Part shown: piece after piece, positions 30,298 through 39,666 of the stretch | How positions within the stretch are numbered: position 1 is the stretch's first letter | How the letters are laid out: each line of letters begins with the position of its first letter | Assembly (NCBI GenBank): GCA_021205755.1 | Contig: JAJPWX010000042.1 | Span: 34,096 to 98,095 of the forward strand | Source of the DNA: Lachnospiraceae bacterium | GTDB taxonomy: Bacteria; Bacillota; Clostridia; Lachnospirales; Lachnospiraceae | Length of the DNA stretch: 64,000 nt | Direction of reading: 5' to 3' | Notes under the pieces: generated by a model | Seen by the model: the letters and a program-made list of their open reading frames with translations, nothing else | The model's database searches: none | Told to the model about the DNA's origin: nothing | Position numbers and translations under genes: made by a program

Positions 30298-30660
30298 AGT
30301 GACGCAATCAGATATCCCGATGCGAATACGGTTGGATGTTTCGTTACTTCGCGGAATCATTGTTGGGAAAGAATCGAGAATAAGCGTTCGATTTTTGCCT
30401 GGCAGCTGTGGAACGGGCGGCCAAATTGCGCATAGATAGAGAATAACACGTAGAAGAGAAGAGTAAAATGCGGAAGCATCCAGAGAGAGGGCGGCTGCTG
30501 GAAAGCCCTTATGCGGAACCATTTGAAAACTGCCTCCGAGTGGCCCCAATCCGGTCCGGTGACTCCGTTATCGTCGAATGAGTAAAAACCAGGGTGGAAC
30601 CGCGGTACTGTATAATCGCCCCTGACAGTCTTTTTGGGCTGTCAGGGGCTTTTTGTTAAA
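30298..30660 (+). promoter_or_regulatory. T-box leader of thrS
   Basis: Long leader with a stem II-like agagaga tract (30482 on), a candidate threonine specifier ACT at 30529-30531, the T-box agggtggaaccgcggt at 30591-30606 and a terminal hairpin. Uncharged tRNA-Thr should stabilise the antiterminator and allow transcription of thrS. Confidence 0.9.
30618..30657 (+). terminator. T-box intrinsic terminator
   Basis: Perfect 11-bp stem gcccctgacag/ctgtcaggggc followed by tttttgtt; competes with the antiterminator formed by the T-box. Confidence 0.88.
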
Positions 30661-30686
30661 AAAAAGAACAAGGAGGACAACACAAA

Positions 30687-32591
30687 ATGATAATTACTTT
30701 GAAAGACGGATCAACACGGGAATACGCGCAGCCGATGGCTGTCATTGACATCGCGAAGGACATCAGCGAAGGCCTGGCACGGGTGGCGACGGTTGCCCAG
30801 ATCAATGGCGAGGAGGCAGATCTGCGCACGGTTGTGGATTCAGACTGCGAGCTGAACATTCTGACCTTTGACAGCCCGGAGGGCGCCGCTGCGTTCCGTC
30901 ACACGACCTCGCATATCATGGCGCAGGCGATTAAGCGTCTGTATCCGGATGTGAAGCTGGCGATCGGCCCGTCGATTGCGGATGGCTTCTATTACGATAT
31001 TGACAGTGAGAATCCGATCACGCCGGAGGATCTGGAGAAGATCGAGGCAGAGATGAAGAAAATCGTGAAGGAAGGGCTGCCGCTGACCCGCTTTACGAAG
31101 CCGAGAGAAGAGGCGATCGCTTACTTTAAAGAAAAGAATGAGCCGTATAAGGTGGAGCTGATCGAGGATCTGCCGGAAGACGCGGAAATCAGCTTTTATC
31201 AGCAGGGAGAGTTTGTTGACCTGTGCGCGGGTCCGCATCTGATGAGCACGAAGCCAGTGAAGGCGTTTAAGTTGACCAGCATTGCAGGCGCCTATTGGAG
31301 AGGTTCAGAGAAGAACAAAATGCTGACCCGTATTTACGGCACGGCATTTACGAAAAAGGCAGACCTGGATGAGCACCTGGCTCGCATTGAGGAAGCAAAG
31401 AAGCGCGATCACAGAAAACTTGGCAAACAGCTTGGCTTGTTTATGATGGCGGATGAGGGTCCGGGTTTCCCGTTCTTCCTGCCAAACGGCATGATTCTGA
31501 AAAATACGCTCCTGGATTACTGGAGAGAGATTCACACCAAGGCGGGCTATGTCGAGATTTCGACGCCGATTATCCTGAACCGTCAGCTCTGGGAGACCTC
31601 CGGTCACTGGGATCATTATAAGGAAAATATGTATACGACGGTCATCGACGACGAAGATTACGCGATTAAGCCGATGAACTGTCCGGGCGGTGTGCTCGTG
31701 TACAAGTCAGAGCCGCGCTCCTACCGCGACCTGCCGCTGCGCATGGGCGAGCTGGGCATCGTGCACCGCCATGAAAAATCCGGCCAGCTGCACGGCCTGA
31801 TGCGTGTGCGCTGCTTTACGCAGGACGATGCGCATATCTTCATGACCCCGGAGCAGATCCGCGGCGAGATCAAGGGCGTGGTAAACCTGATCGATGAGGT
31901 ATATCAGCTCTTTGGATTCAAATATCATGTGGAGCTCTCCACCCGTCCGGAAAACTCCATGGGCAGCGATGAGGACTGGGAGATGGCGACCGACGGTCTG
32001 CGCGGCGCGCTTGACGAGCTGGGTCTGGATTATGTAGTCAACGAGGGCGACGGCGCGTTCTACGGCCCGAAGATCGACTTCCATCTGGAGGACTCCATCG
32101 GCAGAACCTGGCAGTGCGGCACCATTCAGCTTGACTTTCAGCTGCCGCAGCGCTTTGAGTGCGAGTACATCGGCGCGGACGGCGAGAAACACCGCCCGAT
32201 CATGATTCATCGTGTGGCGTTTGGCTCCATCGAGCGTTTCATCGGTATCCTGATTGAGCATTTTGCGGGCGCGTTCCCGACCTGGCTCTCCCCGGAGCAG
32301 GTGCGTATCTTGCCGATTTCTGACAAGTATATCGATTATGCGGATAAAGTAAAAGCGGCGCTCCGCGAGGAAGGGATTCGGGCGAATGTCGACACCCGTG
32401 CGGAGAAGATCGGTTATAAGATCCGCGAGGCACAGATCGCGAAGACCCCGTACATGCTCGTAGTCGGCGCGAAAGAAGAGGAAGAGGGACTCGTGTCCGT
32501 CAGAAGCCGTTCCGAAGGAGACAAGGGGCAGAGCAGCCTCGCAGATTTCACGGCGGCGATCAAAGAAGAAATCGCAACGCGGGCGAGATAA
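30687..32591 (+). CDS. thrS: Threonyl-tRNA synthetase
   Basis: 634 residues, normal length. N-terminal TGS domain (MIITLKDGSTREYAQPMAVIDIA), editing domain with HTTSHIMAQAIKRLYPD and FVDLCAGPHL, class II catalytic core with KPMNCPGGVLVYKS and GLMRVRCFTQDDAHIF, and anticodon-binding domain (LPISDKYIDYADKVKAAL). AAGGAGGACAAC precedes the ATG. Controlled by the T-box upstream. Charges tRNA-Thr in the cytosol. Confidence 0.97.
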   Translation: MIITLKDGSTREYAQPMAVIDIAKDISEGLARVATVAQINGEEADLRTVVDSDCELNILTFDSPEGAAAFRHTTSHIMAQAIKRLYPDVKLAIGPSIADGFYYDIDSENPITPEDLEKIEAEMKKIVKEGLPLTRFTKPREEAIAYFKEKNEPYKVELIEDLPEDAEISFYQQGEFVDLCAGPHLMSTKPVKAFKLTSIAGAYWRGSEKNKMLTRIYGTAFTKKADLDEHLARIEEAKKRDHRKLGKQLGLFMMADEGPGFPFFLPNGMILKNTLLDYWREIHTKAGYVEISTPIILNRQLWETSGHWDHYKENMYTTVIDDEDYAIKPMNCPGGVLVYKSEPRSYRDLPLRMGELGIVHRHEKSGQLHGLMRVRCFTQDDAHIFMTPEQIRGEIKGVVNLIDEVYQLFGFKYHVELSTRPENSMGSDEDWEMATDGLRGALDELGLDYVVNEGDGAFYGPKIDFHLEDSIGRTWQCGTIQLDFQLPQRFECEYIGADGEKHRPIMIHRVAFGSIERFIGILIEHFAGAFPTWLSPEQVRILPISDKYIDYADKVKAALREEGIRANVDTRAEKIGYKIREAQIAKTPYMLVVGAKEEEEGLVSVRSRSEGDKGQSSLADFTAAIKEEIATRAR

Positions 32592-32634
32592 AAGGCGGTA
32601 AACGTCATAAGTTATTTTATAATAATGAATGAGC

Positions 32635-32682
32635 AATCCAGGGTATACCAGTATTTTTGATTGGGATGCCCTGGATTTTTTT
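32635..32682 (+). terminator. Terminator after thrS
   Basis: Stem aatccaggg/ccctggatt with a T7 tail. Confidence 0.85.
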
Positions 32683-32765
32683 GATGCACAGGGACGGGCG
32701 AGGAGTTTTATGGCTTATGCCGGACGCAATTTGCTCGATTAAGAAATTAATCGCCTGCTGTTCAT
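32676..32765 (+). repeat. Post-terminator structured element, copy B
   Basis: Starts in the T-tract with gatgcacaggg and matches copy A (1916 on) at 25 of 29 positions, then diverges. It holds a perfect cgattaa/ttaatcg hairpin at 32736-32753 where copy A has a different stem. Confidence 0.5.
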
Positions 32766-32890
32766 TTTTCCATCAGATCTTCACATTTCCTACACATTCC
32801 CGCCACAGAACTGTCAAAAATGAGACACACTTACTGGGTAAACTTTTATTGAAAAAAGATTGAAAATCCAAGGAAAGGACAGAGTTGATT

Positions 32891-34144
32891 ATGAAGGGCG
32901 TAAGGAATTTGAATCGGAAAATGATGTGGAAAACAGCTTCGGTGCTTTTATCTGCAGCGATGCTGTTTTCTTCTGCGGCGGTCTATGCTGCGGAGGAGGA
33001 CGAGACGGAGAATCTGACGGTAGCGACAACGGCTTTGGAAGAAGTGTCAACCGGAATTGAGATGAACACGGATTATCCGGGGATGGCGGCGACGGCTGGT
33101 GATACGATCAGCTTCTCGCTGGATTTTATCAGCGCGGATGGTGCGGGACATGACATTACGCTAACGACAGAATCGCTTCCGGATGGCTGGGAAGGCTATT
33201 TTAAGGGCAGCAGTACGGAAATCTCGAAGGTACATATCACAGGAAATGAATCGAATGACAGCGACCTGGTGACCTATAGTCTGACGATTCCGGATGAGGA
33301 GGAAGACGGGGAATATGAGGTGGTGCTTCTGGCTACCTCGGATACCGGAGATACGGATACCCTGACTCTGACGCTGAATGTTAGTGCGGAGGTGCGCGGG
33401 GAGAGCAGCTTTTCTTCGGAATACCCGGAGCAGGAGGGCGCGACCGGCACTTCCTTCAGCTTTGACGCGACGCTGATCAATAACCGCACGACTGACCAGA
33501 CCTACAGTCTTTCAACGGAGACGCCGAGCGGCTGGACTGTGACGATCACACCGTCGGATGATACCTCTACCGCGGTGGCGAGCATTGATGTGGATGCCGA
33601 GAGCAGCCAGGGGCTGACGATCACCGTGACGCCGCCGGAAACCGTGGAAAAAGGCGAATATACGATTCCGGTGACGGCAACCTCCGCAAATGAGACGCTG
33701 AAAATGGAGCTGACGATTAACATCACCGGTACCTATGATATTTCTCTTTCCACTTCGAGCGGTTTGCTGAGCTTTGACGCGTATGAAAATAAGGAATCTT
33801 CTGTGACGCTGGTGATCACAAACAACGGCAATGTAGACCTGACCGATGTGACGCTGTCTTCTTCTGCACCGACTGACTGGGAGGTAACGTTCAGCGAATC
33901 GACAATTGACACGCTGGAAGCCGGGGCTTCGGTGGAAGTGACCGCCTATGTGACGCCGTGTGAGGATTCAATTACGGGCGATTATGAGACGGATATCACA
34001 GTCAGCACAAGCGAAACTTCGGATACCGCTGCATTCCGTGTATCGGTAAAAACCTCCTCAACCTGGGGATTTGTGGCGATCGGCATTATTATCCTGCTGG
34101 TGATTCTGTTGGCATTGATCTTTAAAAAATTCGGGAGACGGTGA
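32891..34144 (+). CDS. Secreted, tail-anchored NEW3-domain protein
   Basis: 417 residues. Signal peptide (TASVLLSAAMLFSSAAVYAAEE), three Ig-like beta-sandwich repeats of the NEW3/alpha-galactosidase-associated type (GDTISFSLDF...GWEGYF; GTSFSFDATL...GWTVTI; KESSVTLVITNNGNVDLTDV...WEVTF), and a C-terminal helix WGFVAIGIIILLVILLALIF with a basic end. ATG 32891 follows AAAGGA. It overlaps closely with an ABC ATPase-permease pair, an arrangement seen in other Firmicutes; the extracellular part may bind the substrate or partner of that exporter (inference). Confidence 0.85.
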   Translation: MKGVRNLNRKMMWKTASVLLSAAMLFSSAAVYAAEEDETENLTVATTALEEVSTGIEMNTDYPGMAATAGDTISFSLDFISADGAGHDITLTTESLPDGWEGYFKGSSTEISKVHITGNESNDSDLVTYSLTIPDEEEDGEYEVVLLATSDTGDTDTLTLTLNVSAEVRGESSFSSEYPEQEGATGTSFSFDATLINNRTTDQTYSLSTETPSGWTVTITPSDDTSTAVASIDVDAESSQGLTITVTPPETVEKGEYTIPVTATSANETLKMELTINITGTYDISLSTSSGLLSFDAYENKESSVTLVITNNGNVDLTDVTLSSSAPTDWEVTFSESTIDTLEAGASVEVTAYVTPCEDSITGDYETDITVSTSETSDTAAFRVSVKTSSTWGFVAIGIIILLVILLALIFKKFGRR

Positions 34145-34146
34145 CT

Positions 34147-35226
34147 ATGGCGGATAATGGCACAAATAAAATGGAAACTGTGAATCGTGGGGATGGGATT
34201 GGAAGTGAAAAAAATGACCACGTTATTGAGATGTCCCATCTGACCAAGTGTTATGGCAAAAAAGTGGCTGTGAACGACCTGACGCTCTCGATCCGCAGGG
34301 GTGAGGTGTTTGGCTTGCTTGGTCCGAACGGTGCCGGGAAGACGACGACGATACTGATGCTTCTGGGGCTGACGGAGCCGAGCGGCGGACAGGCGACGAT
34401 CGAGGGCATGGACTGTACGCGGGATCCGCTGGGAGTGAAGTCGATTGTCGGCTATCTGCCGGACAACGCGGGGTTTTACGGGGATATGACCGGGCGCCAG
34501 AATCTGCGCTTTACCGGCCGCCTGAATGGTCTGGATGGGCAGGAGCTGGAAGACCGGATTGAGACGCTGCTGAAGCGTGTGGATATTGAATATGCCGGAG
34601 ATCAGAAGGTCGGCACGTATTCCAGGGGTATGCGCCAGAGACTGGGCGTGGCGGATGTGCTGATGAAGGATCCGGAGGTGATCATCATGGACGAGCCGAC
34701 GCTTGGCATTGACCCGGAAGGAATGCGCAAGCTTTTGATTCTGATTCGGCAGCTGGCAGTGGAGGATGGGCGGACGATCCTGATTTCCTCCCATCAGCTG
34801 CAGCAGATTCAGCAGATCTGCGATCGGGTCGGTATTTTTATAGAAGGAAATCTGATTGTCGAGGGGACACTGCGCGAGCTGGAGGAGCACATCCGTAAAG
34901 AGGGTTCCTATCTGCTGGAGTTAACGGTGCAGCCGCTGGATGATCAGCTGCTGGGGATGCTGTATCAGCAGGATGGCGTGAAGAAAATTGAAAAAGAGGG
35001 CGATAAGTTTATGATCACCTCGAAAAAGGATATCCGCCCGAAGCTCACGCAGTTTTTAGGTGAGAATGGCTACACCGTTTACCACCTGCATCAGCGCGGC
35101 GGTGATCTGGATGAAATTTACAGAGTTTATTTTGAAAAGGCAGGGCAGGCAGATGAAAGAAGCAGTTATGAAAAAAATAACAAACGGCGCGGAAGATTCG
35201 GGAAAAAACAAAAACAGGCCGTCTGA
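34147..35226 (+). CDS. ABC transporter ATP-binding protein
   Basis: 359 residues: Walker A GPNGAGKTT near residue 62, Q-loop, signature YSRGMRQRLGVADV, Walker B EVIIMDEPTLGIDPEG, switch SSHQLQQI, and a C-terminal extension of ~130 residues typical of ABC-2 export ATPases. ATG 34147 lies two bases after the preceding stop and follows GGGAGA. Works with the permease that overlaps its 3' end. The transported compound is unknown. Confidence 0.92.
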   Translation: MADNGTNKMETVNRGDGIGSEKNDHVIEMSHLTKCYGKKVAVNDLTLSIRRGEVFGLLGPNGAGKTTTILMLLGLTEPSGGQATIEGMDCTRDPLGVKSIVGYLPDNAGFYGDMTGRQNLRFTGRLNGLDGQELEDRIETLLKRVDIEYAGDQKVGTYSRGMRQRLGVADVLMKDPEVIIMDEPTLGIDPEGMRKLLILIRQLAVEDGRTILISSHQLQQIQQICDRVGIFIEGNLIVEGTLRELEEHIRKEGSYLLELTVQPLDDQLLGMLYQQDGVKKIEKEGDKFMITSKKDIRPKLTQFLGENGYTVYHLHQRGGDLDEIYRVYFEKAGQADERSSYEKNNKRRGRFGKKQKQAV

Positions 35227-36238
35227 GGGTAATTTGGGTCTGCACGCTGTTGGCGGACTGTCCGGAAATGGCGGGCAGGTTTCAAAAGCCAGAAGGGTGA
35301 GCGGCTTCACCGGCCTGTATGCGCTCTTCCGCAAGGAAATGGCGGATCAACTGCGCAGCAGACGTTTTCTGATTATGCTGCTTCTGATCGGCGGAACGAG
35401 CTTTGCGAGCCTTTACGGTGCGATCAGCGAGCTGTCGGAGTCGACGAGTGATTATCTGTTTCTGGAGCTTTATACGTCCAGCGGCAGTTCGATTCCTTCT
35501 TTCATGTCATTCATCGCGCTGCTGGGGCCGATTGTCGGGCTGGCGCTCGGCTTTGACGCAATCAACAGTGAGCGGCAGTCCAATACATTAAACCGTCTGG
35601 TCGCGCAGCCGATCTATCGGGACTCTATTATAATAGGAAAGTTCCTGGCGGGGACGGCAGTAATTGCGATTGTGATTTACACGATGGGAATCGCGCTGGG
35701 CGCCATCGGTGTGCTGGCGACCGGGCTGACACCGGATGGAGAGGAAGTGCTGCGCATCTTCTTTTTCCTGACTTTTACGGTAGTCTATATCGCGTTCTGG
35801 CTGGCGCTGGCGATCTTGTTTTCCACCGTGTGCCGCCACTCCGCGACTTCGGCGCTGGTCACGATCGCGCTATGGATTTTCTTCTCGATTTTCATGAGCC
35901 TTCTGGCAACTATTATCGCGGGCGCAGTGTATCCGATCAACACATATTACGGCCAGATGTTCAATCAGGTAAAATATTATACGTTGAAGCTGAACCTGAA
36001 CCGGATTTCGCCATACTATCTGTACAGCGAAGCTGTCACGACAATCATGAATCCGTCTGTCCGTTCCGTTAACGTCGTCACTACCAGCCAGCTGGTCGGG
36101 GCGATCAGCAGCTATCTGTCGCTGGGACAGAGCCTGCTGCTGGTGTGGCCGCATCTGGTCGGCCTGATTGCAGAGATGATTGTCGCGTTTGGATGCTCTT
36201 ACGTCGGGTTTATGCGGCAGGAGATTCGGACGAATTAA
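35153..36238 (+). CDS. ABC-2 type permease
   Basis: 361 residues. After a basic cytosolic N-terminal stretch (~65 residues), a first helix RRFLIMLLLIGGTSFASLYG, a large external loop, then five more helices (FIALLGPIVGLALGF, FLAGTAVIAIVIYTMGIAL, FFFLTFTVVYIAFWLAL, LVTIALWIFFSIFMSLLAT, LLLVWPHLVGLIAEMIVAF). It resembles NosY-type ABC-2 permeases. I chose ATG 35153, inside the ATPase 3' end, with weak ribosome site; ATG 35168 is an alternative. The three-gene unit (NEW3, ATPase, permease) ends in the hairpin at 36267. Confidence 0.85.
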   Translation: MKEAVMKKITNGAEDSGKNKNRPSEGNLGLHAVGGLSGNGGQVSKARRVSGFTGLYALFRKEMADQLRSRRFLIMLLLIGGTSFASLYGAISELSESTSDYLFLELYTSSGSSIPSFMSFIALLGPIVGLALGFDAINSERQSNTLNRLVAQPIYRDSIIIGKFLAGTAVIAIVIYTMGIALGAIGVLATGLTPDGEEVLRIFFFLTFTVVYIAFWLALAILFSTVCRHSATSALVTIALWIFFSIFMSLLATIIAGAVYPINTYYGQMFNQVKYYTLKLNLNRISPYYLYSEAVTTIMNPSVRSVNVVTTSQLVGAISSYLSLGQSLLLVWPHLVGLIAEMIVAFGCSYVGFMRQEIRTN

Positions 36239-36244
36239 ATATGT

Positions 36245-36472
36245 GGTAACAATTCAGAACAGCATCAAAATGAAAAGACAGACTGTGCAGATTTATCTGC
36301 TAAAGGCTGTCTTTTCATTTTGGGATGGGCGGGCGCTGAACGTCCAGTGGACGTTCGCTTAGCGCCGACCGAAGTGAAACGGAGACGCCCATCAGCCACA
36401 GACATATGACGCGTCAGCGGCATATAGCCTGCGTAGCAGGCGGTCTGCGGCTTGCTGTTCTGAACTGTTACC
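36245..36472. mobile_element. 228-bp element with 20-bp inverted ends
   Basis: Ends ggtaacaattcagaacagca (36245-36264) and, inverted, ggtaacagttcagaacagca (36453-36472), 19 of 20 identical. Inside lie a 15-bp perfect hairpin (36267-36321), a ggcgct/agcgcc hairpin (36332-36366) and a further gccacagac/gtctgcggc pair. No ORF. It has brought the terminator of the ABC operon. Confidence 0.65.
36267..36321 (+). terminator. Terminator-like hairpin after the ABC operon
   Basis: Perfect 15-bp stem aaaatgaaaagacag/ctgtcttttcatttt, A-rich and T-rich on its two sides so it can work in both directions. Confidence 0.7.
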
Positions 36473-36526
36473 CAATTTGTATGATGCGGGTATATTTTTC
36501 TGGAATTTGCGGAAACTACTTTCTGT

Positions 36527-36545
36527 GTAACAGTTTAGAACAGCA
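36527..36545 (+). repeat. Partial end of the 228-bp element family
   Basis: gtaacagtttagaacagca matches the element end at 17 of 19 positions, 54 bp beyond the full element and just before the DUF1540 gene. Confidence 0.5.
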
Positions 36546-36585
36546 CCGAAATATTTTTTGGAGAGAATTGACAGGAGGTAGCGTT

Positions 36586-36909
36586 ATGCCAGATTTAGTA
36601 TGTTCTGCACAGAATTGCAGATACAATGATTCCATGTACTGCTGCAAGGGAGATATCCAGGTGGGCGGCGAAGAAGCGAAAGATTGCCGGGATACCTGCT
36701 GTGAGAGCTTTCACGAAAGAACAACCGACAGCGTGAAAGATTCCTGCGGCTGCGGTATGCGTCCGGACCGCCGGATCGACATCCGCTGTGAGGCGGTGAA
36801 TTGTGAGTACAATGATGACTGCGCCTGCCATGCGGATCATGTGGACATCTCAGGCGTGGCTGCGTGCCGCTGCGAAGAGACGGAATGCGTCACCTTTAAT
36901 GGGAAGTAA
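36586..36909 (+). CDS. Tandem DUF1540 cysteine-rich protein
   Basis: 107 residues with two DUF1540 repeats, each with a C-x(5)C-x-Y-N spacing (LVCSAQNCRYNDSMYCCKG and IRCEAVNCEYNDDCACHA) and later paired Cys residues, probably metal-binding. Common in spore-forming Clostridia; function not established. AGGAGGT precedes the ATG at 36586. Monocistronic, with a terminator downstream. Confidence 0.85.
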   Translation: MPDLVCSAQNCRYNDSMYCCKGDIQVGGEEAKDCRDTCCESFHERTTDSVKDSCGCGMRPDRRIDIRCEAVNCEYNDDCACHADHVDISGVAACRCEETECVTFNGK

Positions 36910-36974
36910 GGGAAGGAATTTGATTTTGTTTTGACCGAATAATGTGGAGCAGAGAAAACTGAAAATTAGGAAAC

Positions 36975-37008
36975 AAAAAAAGAGCCGGAATATTTCGACT
37001 CTTTTTTT
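36975..37008 (+). terminator. Terminator after DUF1540 gene
   Basis: 10-bp stem aaaaaaagag/ctcttttttt; probably bidirectional. Confidence 0.75.
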
Positions 37009-37113
37009 ACATATAGACAGGAAAGAAAATTTGTTCCATTATAGTGATTGCTTTTGGTTGGAAAGTATGATAACATTTCTGGACTTTGAAATAGAAATGA
37101 TGAGGACAGTATT

Positions 37114-38475
37114 ATGGGAGAGAAAAGAAAAGCAAGCCGAGAATCCTACCGGCAGATTCTGCTTCTGGCGCTGCCGATTGTAATACAGAATCTGTTCAGT
37201 GCGGCGATCAGCTCGGCGGATGTCATTATGCTGAATTCGGTCGGGCAGTCGTCGATTTCCGCTGTGTCGCTGGCGACGCAGTATTCGAGTGTTTTGTATA
37301 TGGTCTTTTACGGCCTTGGCACGGGGGCAACCATGCTTTGTGCGCAGTATTGGGGGAAAGGAAATCTGGACGCGATTGAAAAGGTGGAGGGAATTGCCTT
37401 GCGCTTTTCCTTTGGCATTTCCCTGCTGTTCGCGCTTCCGGCAGCCGCGGTTCCCCGTCTGATGATGACGGTATTTACCTCCGATCAGGAGCTGATTCAG
37501 ATTGGGTCGTCTTATCTGCGGGTGATCAGCATCAGTTATCTGTGCTGGGGATTTTCCGAGGTCTATCTTTCCGTTTTGCGCAGCATTGAGCGGGTGAAGA
37601 TCAGCACGGTTCTGAATGTCGGCGCGCTTCTGATCAATATATCTTTGAACGCGGTCTTTATTTACGGCCTGTTCGGCGCGCCGCGGCTGGGAGCGCAGGG
37701 TGTAGCGATCGCGACCTCCATCTCACGCGTGATCCAGCTGATTGCCTGTTTTGGCGTTTCCGCGGCATCGAAGGACGTGCATCTGCGCCCGCAGGCCATG
37801 TTTCAGAAAAGCGGTGTGCTGCTGCGGGATTTCCTGCGCCTGTCGGTTCCGGCTCTGGCGAATGATATCATCTGGAGCGTGGGGTTTTCCATGTATTCTG
37901 TGATCATGGGGCATATGGGTTCCGATGTGGTGGCGGCGAATTCGATTGTGGTGGTGGTGCGCAACTTTGGGACGGTGCTCTGCTACAGCATTGCGAGTGC
38001 GTCCGGAATTTTTGTGGGAAAAGAGATCGGGGCGAACCGCATCGAGGATGCGGACCAGGACGCGGGCCGGTCGATGAAGCTGACAGTAGCGGCAGGGGTG
38101 TTCGGCGGTGTTTTGGTGGCGGTGTGCATTCCGTTTGCTCTTTCCTATGCTTCCCTCTCAGAGACCGCCATGGGCTATCTGCGGGTGATGCTTTTGATCA
38201 ATACCTACTATATCATGGGGACGGCTGTTAATACCACGTTGATTGCGGGGATTTTCCGCGCGGGCGGGGACAGCCGGTTCGGCCTGATCTGTGATACCAT
38301 CGATATGTGGTGCTACGCAGTGCCGCTTGGTTTTTTCGCGGCGTTTGTCCTGAAGCTTCCGCCGATGTGGGTCTATTTTTTGCTCTGCACCGATGAATTT
38401 GTGAAATGGCCGTGGGTATTACATAACTATAAGAGCAAAAAATGGCTGAAAAATATTACGAGAGAGGACGTATAG
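37114..38475 (+). CDS. MATE-family efflux transporter
   Basis: 453 residues with 12 predicted helices in two halves. N-terminal ILLLALPIVIQNLFSAAISSADVIML and the repeat LRLSVPALANDIIWSVGFSMYSVIMG mark the two MatE domains. Exports drugs or metabolites by Na+ or H+ antiport (family knowledge). A weak GAGGAC precedes the ATG. Single gene, followed by the infC leader on the same strand. A second MATE gene of a different subgroup lies at 51359-52729. Confidence 0.92.
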   Translation: MGEKRKASRESYRQILLLALPIVIQNLFSAAISSADVIMLNSVGQSSISAVSLATQYSSVLYMVFYGLGTGATMLCAQYWGKGNLDAIEKVEGIALRFSFGISLLFALPAAAVPRLMMTVFTSDQELIQIGSSYLRVISISYLCWGFSEVYLSVLRSIERVKISTVLNVGALLINISLNAVFIYGLFGAPRLGAQGVAIATSISRVIQLIACFGVSAASKDVHLRPQAMFQKSGVLLRDFLRLSVPALANDIIWSVGFSMYSVIMGHMGSDVVAANSIVVVVRNFGTVLCYSIASASGIFVGKEIGANRIEDADQDAGRSMKLTVAAGVFGGVLVAVCIPFALSYASLSETAMGYLRVMLLINTYYIMGTAVNTTLIAGIFRAGGDSRFGLICDTIDMWCYAVPLGFFAAFVLKLPPMWVYFLLCTDEFVKWPWVLHNYKSKKWLKNITREDV

Positions 38476-38525
38476 GCGATAAAAAATTACGCTGAAAAAA
38501 GCTGCAAAAATGTGTGCGAAAAAGA

Positions 38526-38805
38526 TTGACACCAGAGAAATCCTGTGTTAAAGTATGAAAAGTTGTGATTAACAGGAAAGCAGAGTGTCCACTCTCACCC
38601 TGGCACGCGTGAGAGCCACGCGCCGCATTGTGTTCGCACAATTGCGTGGCCTGCGCTGCACATTCTTTATTTTCTGAAAGAATGTCAGTATGCTGTGACC
38701 AGTGGTTCATATAGAAGACAGTGTGAGTTCGCCGGGTGTTGTTTATACCTGTGCGGAGGGGACTGTCGCAGTATGAAGGTGGATAACTGTGTTATCCGCT
38801 TTTTT
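38526..38805 (+). promoter_or_regulatory. infC-rpmI-rplT promoter and leader (L20-leader type)
   Basis: Promoter TTGACA, 17 bases, TAAAGT (38526-38554). The ~230-base structured leader contains nested GC-rich pairs around the gcgtggc/gccacgc region and ends in a terminator. Position before infC and length fit the Firmicutes L20 autoregulatory leader (inference from context). Confidence 0.65.
38781..38805 (+). terminator. Leader attenuator hairpin before infC
   Basis: ggataac/gttatcc stem plus gctttttt tail, about 90 bases before infC. Confidence 0.7.
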
Positions 38806-38892
38806 CATGATTGATACGAGCTAGAGAGCAGAGGAGACTCTGCGGGATATCCAGAGTATGATCGTGATTCCAAAGTGTGGAGGTGTACGAAG

Positions 38893-39402
38893 ATTAGCGA
38901 TTTAATGATTAACGAACAAATCAGAGACCGGGAAGTCCGCTTGATCGGTGAGCATGGCGAACAGTTGGGGATTATGTCCGCGAAAGAGGCGCAGAAGCTG
39001 GCCAGAGAGGCTGAGCTTGACCTTGTGAAGATTGCTCCTGCGGCGAAGCCGCCGGTGTGTAAGATCATCGATTACGGGAAGTACCGTTATGAGATGGCCA
39101 GAAAAGAGAAAGAGGCCAGGAGAAAACAAAAGACGGTTGAGGTCAAAGAGATTCGATTATCGCCGAACATTGACGAGAATGACGTGAATACTAAGATAAC
39201 GAATGCCCGTAAATTCATTACGAAGGGAAACAAAGTAAAGGTCACCCTGCGCTTTCGCGGAAGGGAGATGGCCCATATGCAGGCGAATCGCTTTATCCTG
39301 GAGGATTTTGCGAAACAGCTGGAGGATGTGGCGATCATTGACCGCCCGATTAAGCAGGAGGGGAGAAGTCTCACCCTGTTTCTGACGGAAAAACGTTCAT
39401 AA
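38893..39402 (+). CDS. infC: Translation initiation factor IF-3
   Basis: 169 residues. I chose an ATT start at 38893: GGAGGTG lies eight bases upstream and the protein then reads [20 protein letters not shown], matching clostridial IF-3. AUU starts in infC serve autoregulation because IF-3 rejects non-standard start codons (established for E. coli). N-domain [16 protein letters not shown] and C-domain [14 protein letters not shown] are intact. First gene of the infC-rpmI-rplT operon. Confidence 0.95.
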   Translation: MSDLMINEQIRDREVRLIGEHGEQLGIMSAKEAQKLAREAELDLVKIAPAAKPPVCKIIDYGKYRYEMARKEKEARRKQKTVEVKEIRLSPNIDENDVNTKITNARKFITKGNKVKVTLRFRGREMAHMQANRFILEDFAKQLEDVAIIDRPIKQEGRSLTLFLTEKRS

Positions 39403-39418
39403 AAGGAGGAACTACACG

Positions 39419-39616
39419 ATGCCAAAAATGAAGACTAGCAGAGCAGCTGCGAAACGTTTTAAAAAGACCGGGACCGGGCTGTTGAAGAGAAACAAAGCTT
39501 ATAAGAGCCATATCTTAACCAAGAAGTCGACCAAGAGAAAGAGGAATCTGCGGAAGTCTACGATCACAGATGTGACGAATGCTTCCAACATGAAGAAGAT
39601 TTTACCATATTTGTAA
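39419..39616 (+). CDS. rpmI: Ribosomal protein L35 (bL35)
   Basis: 65 residues, [20 protein letters not shown] opening, very basic, normal length. AAAGGAGG precedes the ATG. Sits 16 bp after infC and before rplT in the conserved order; a 50S subunit component. Confidence 0.97.
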   Translation: MPKMKTSRAAAKRFKKTGTGLLKRNKAYKSHILTKKSTKRKRNLRKSTITDVTNASNMKKILPYL

Positions 39617-39666
39617 TCGCCAGCCCAAATAGTGAGAAGGCTGGAAGTCGAAGGAGGAATTAAGAA

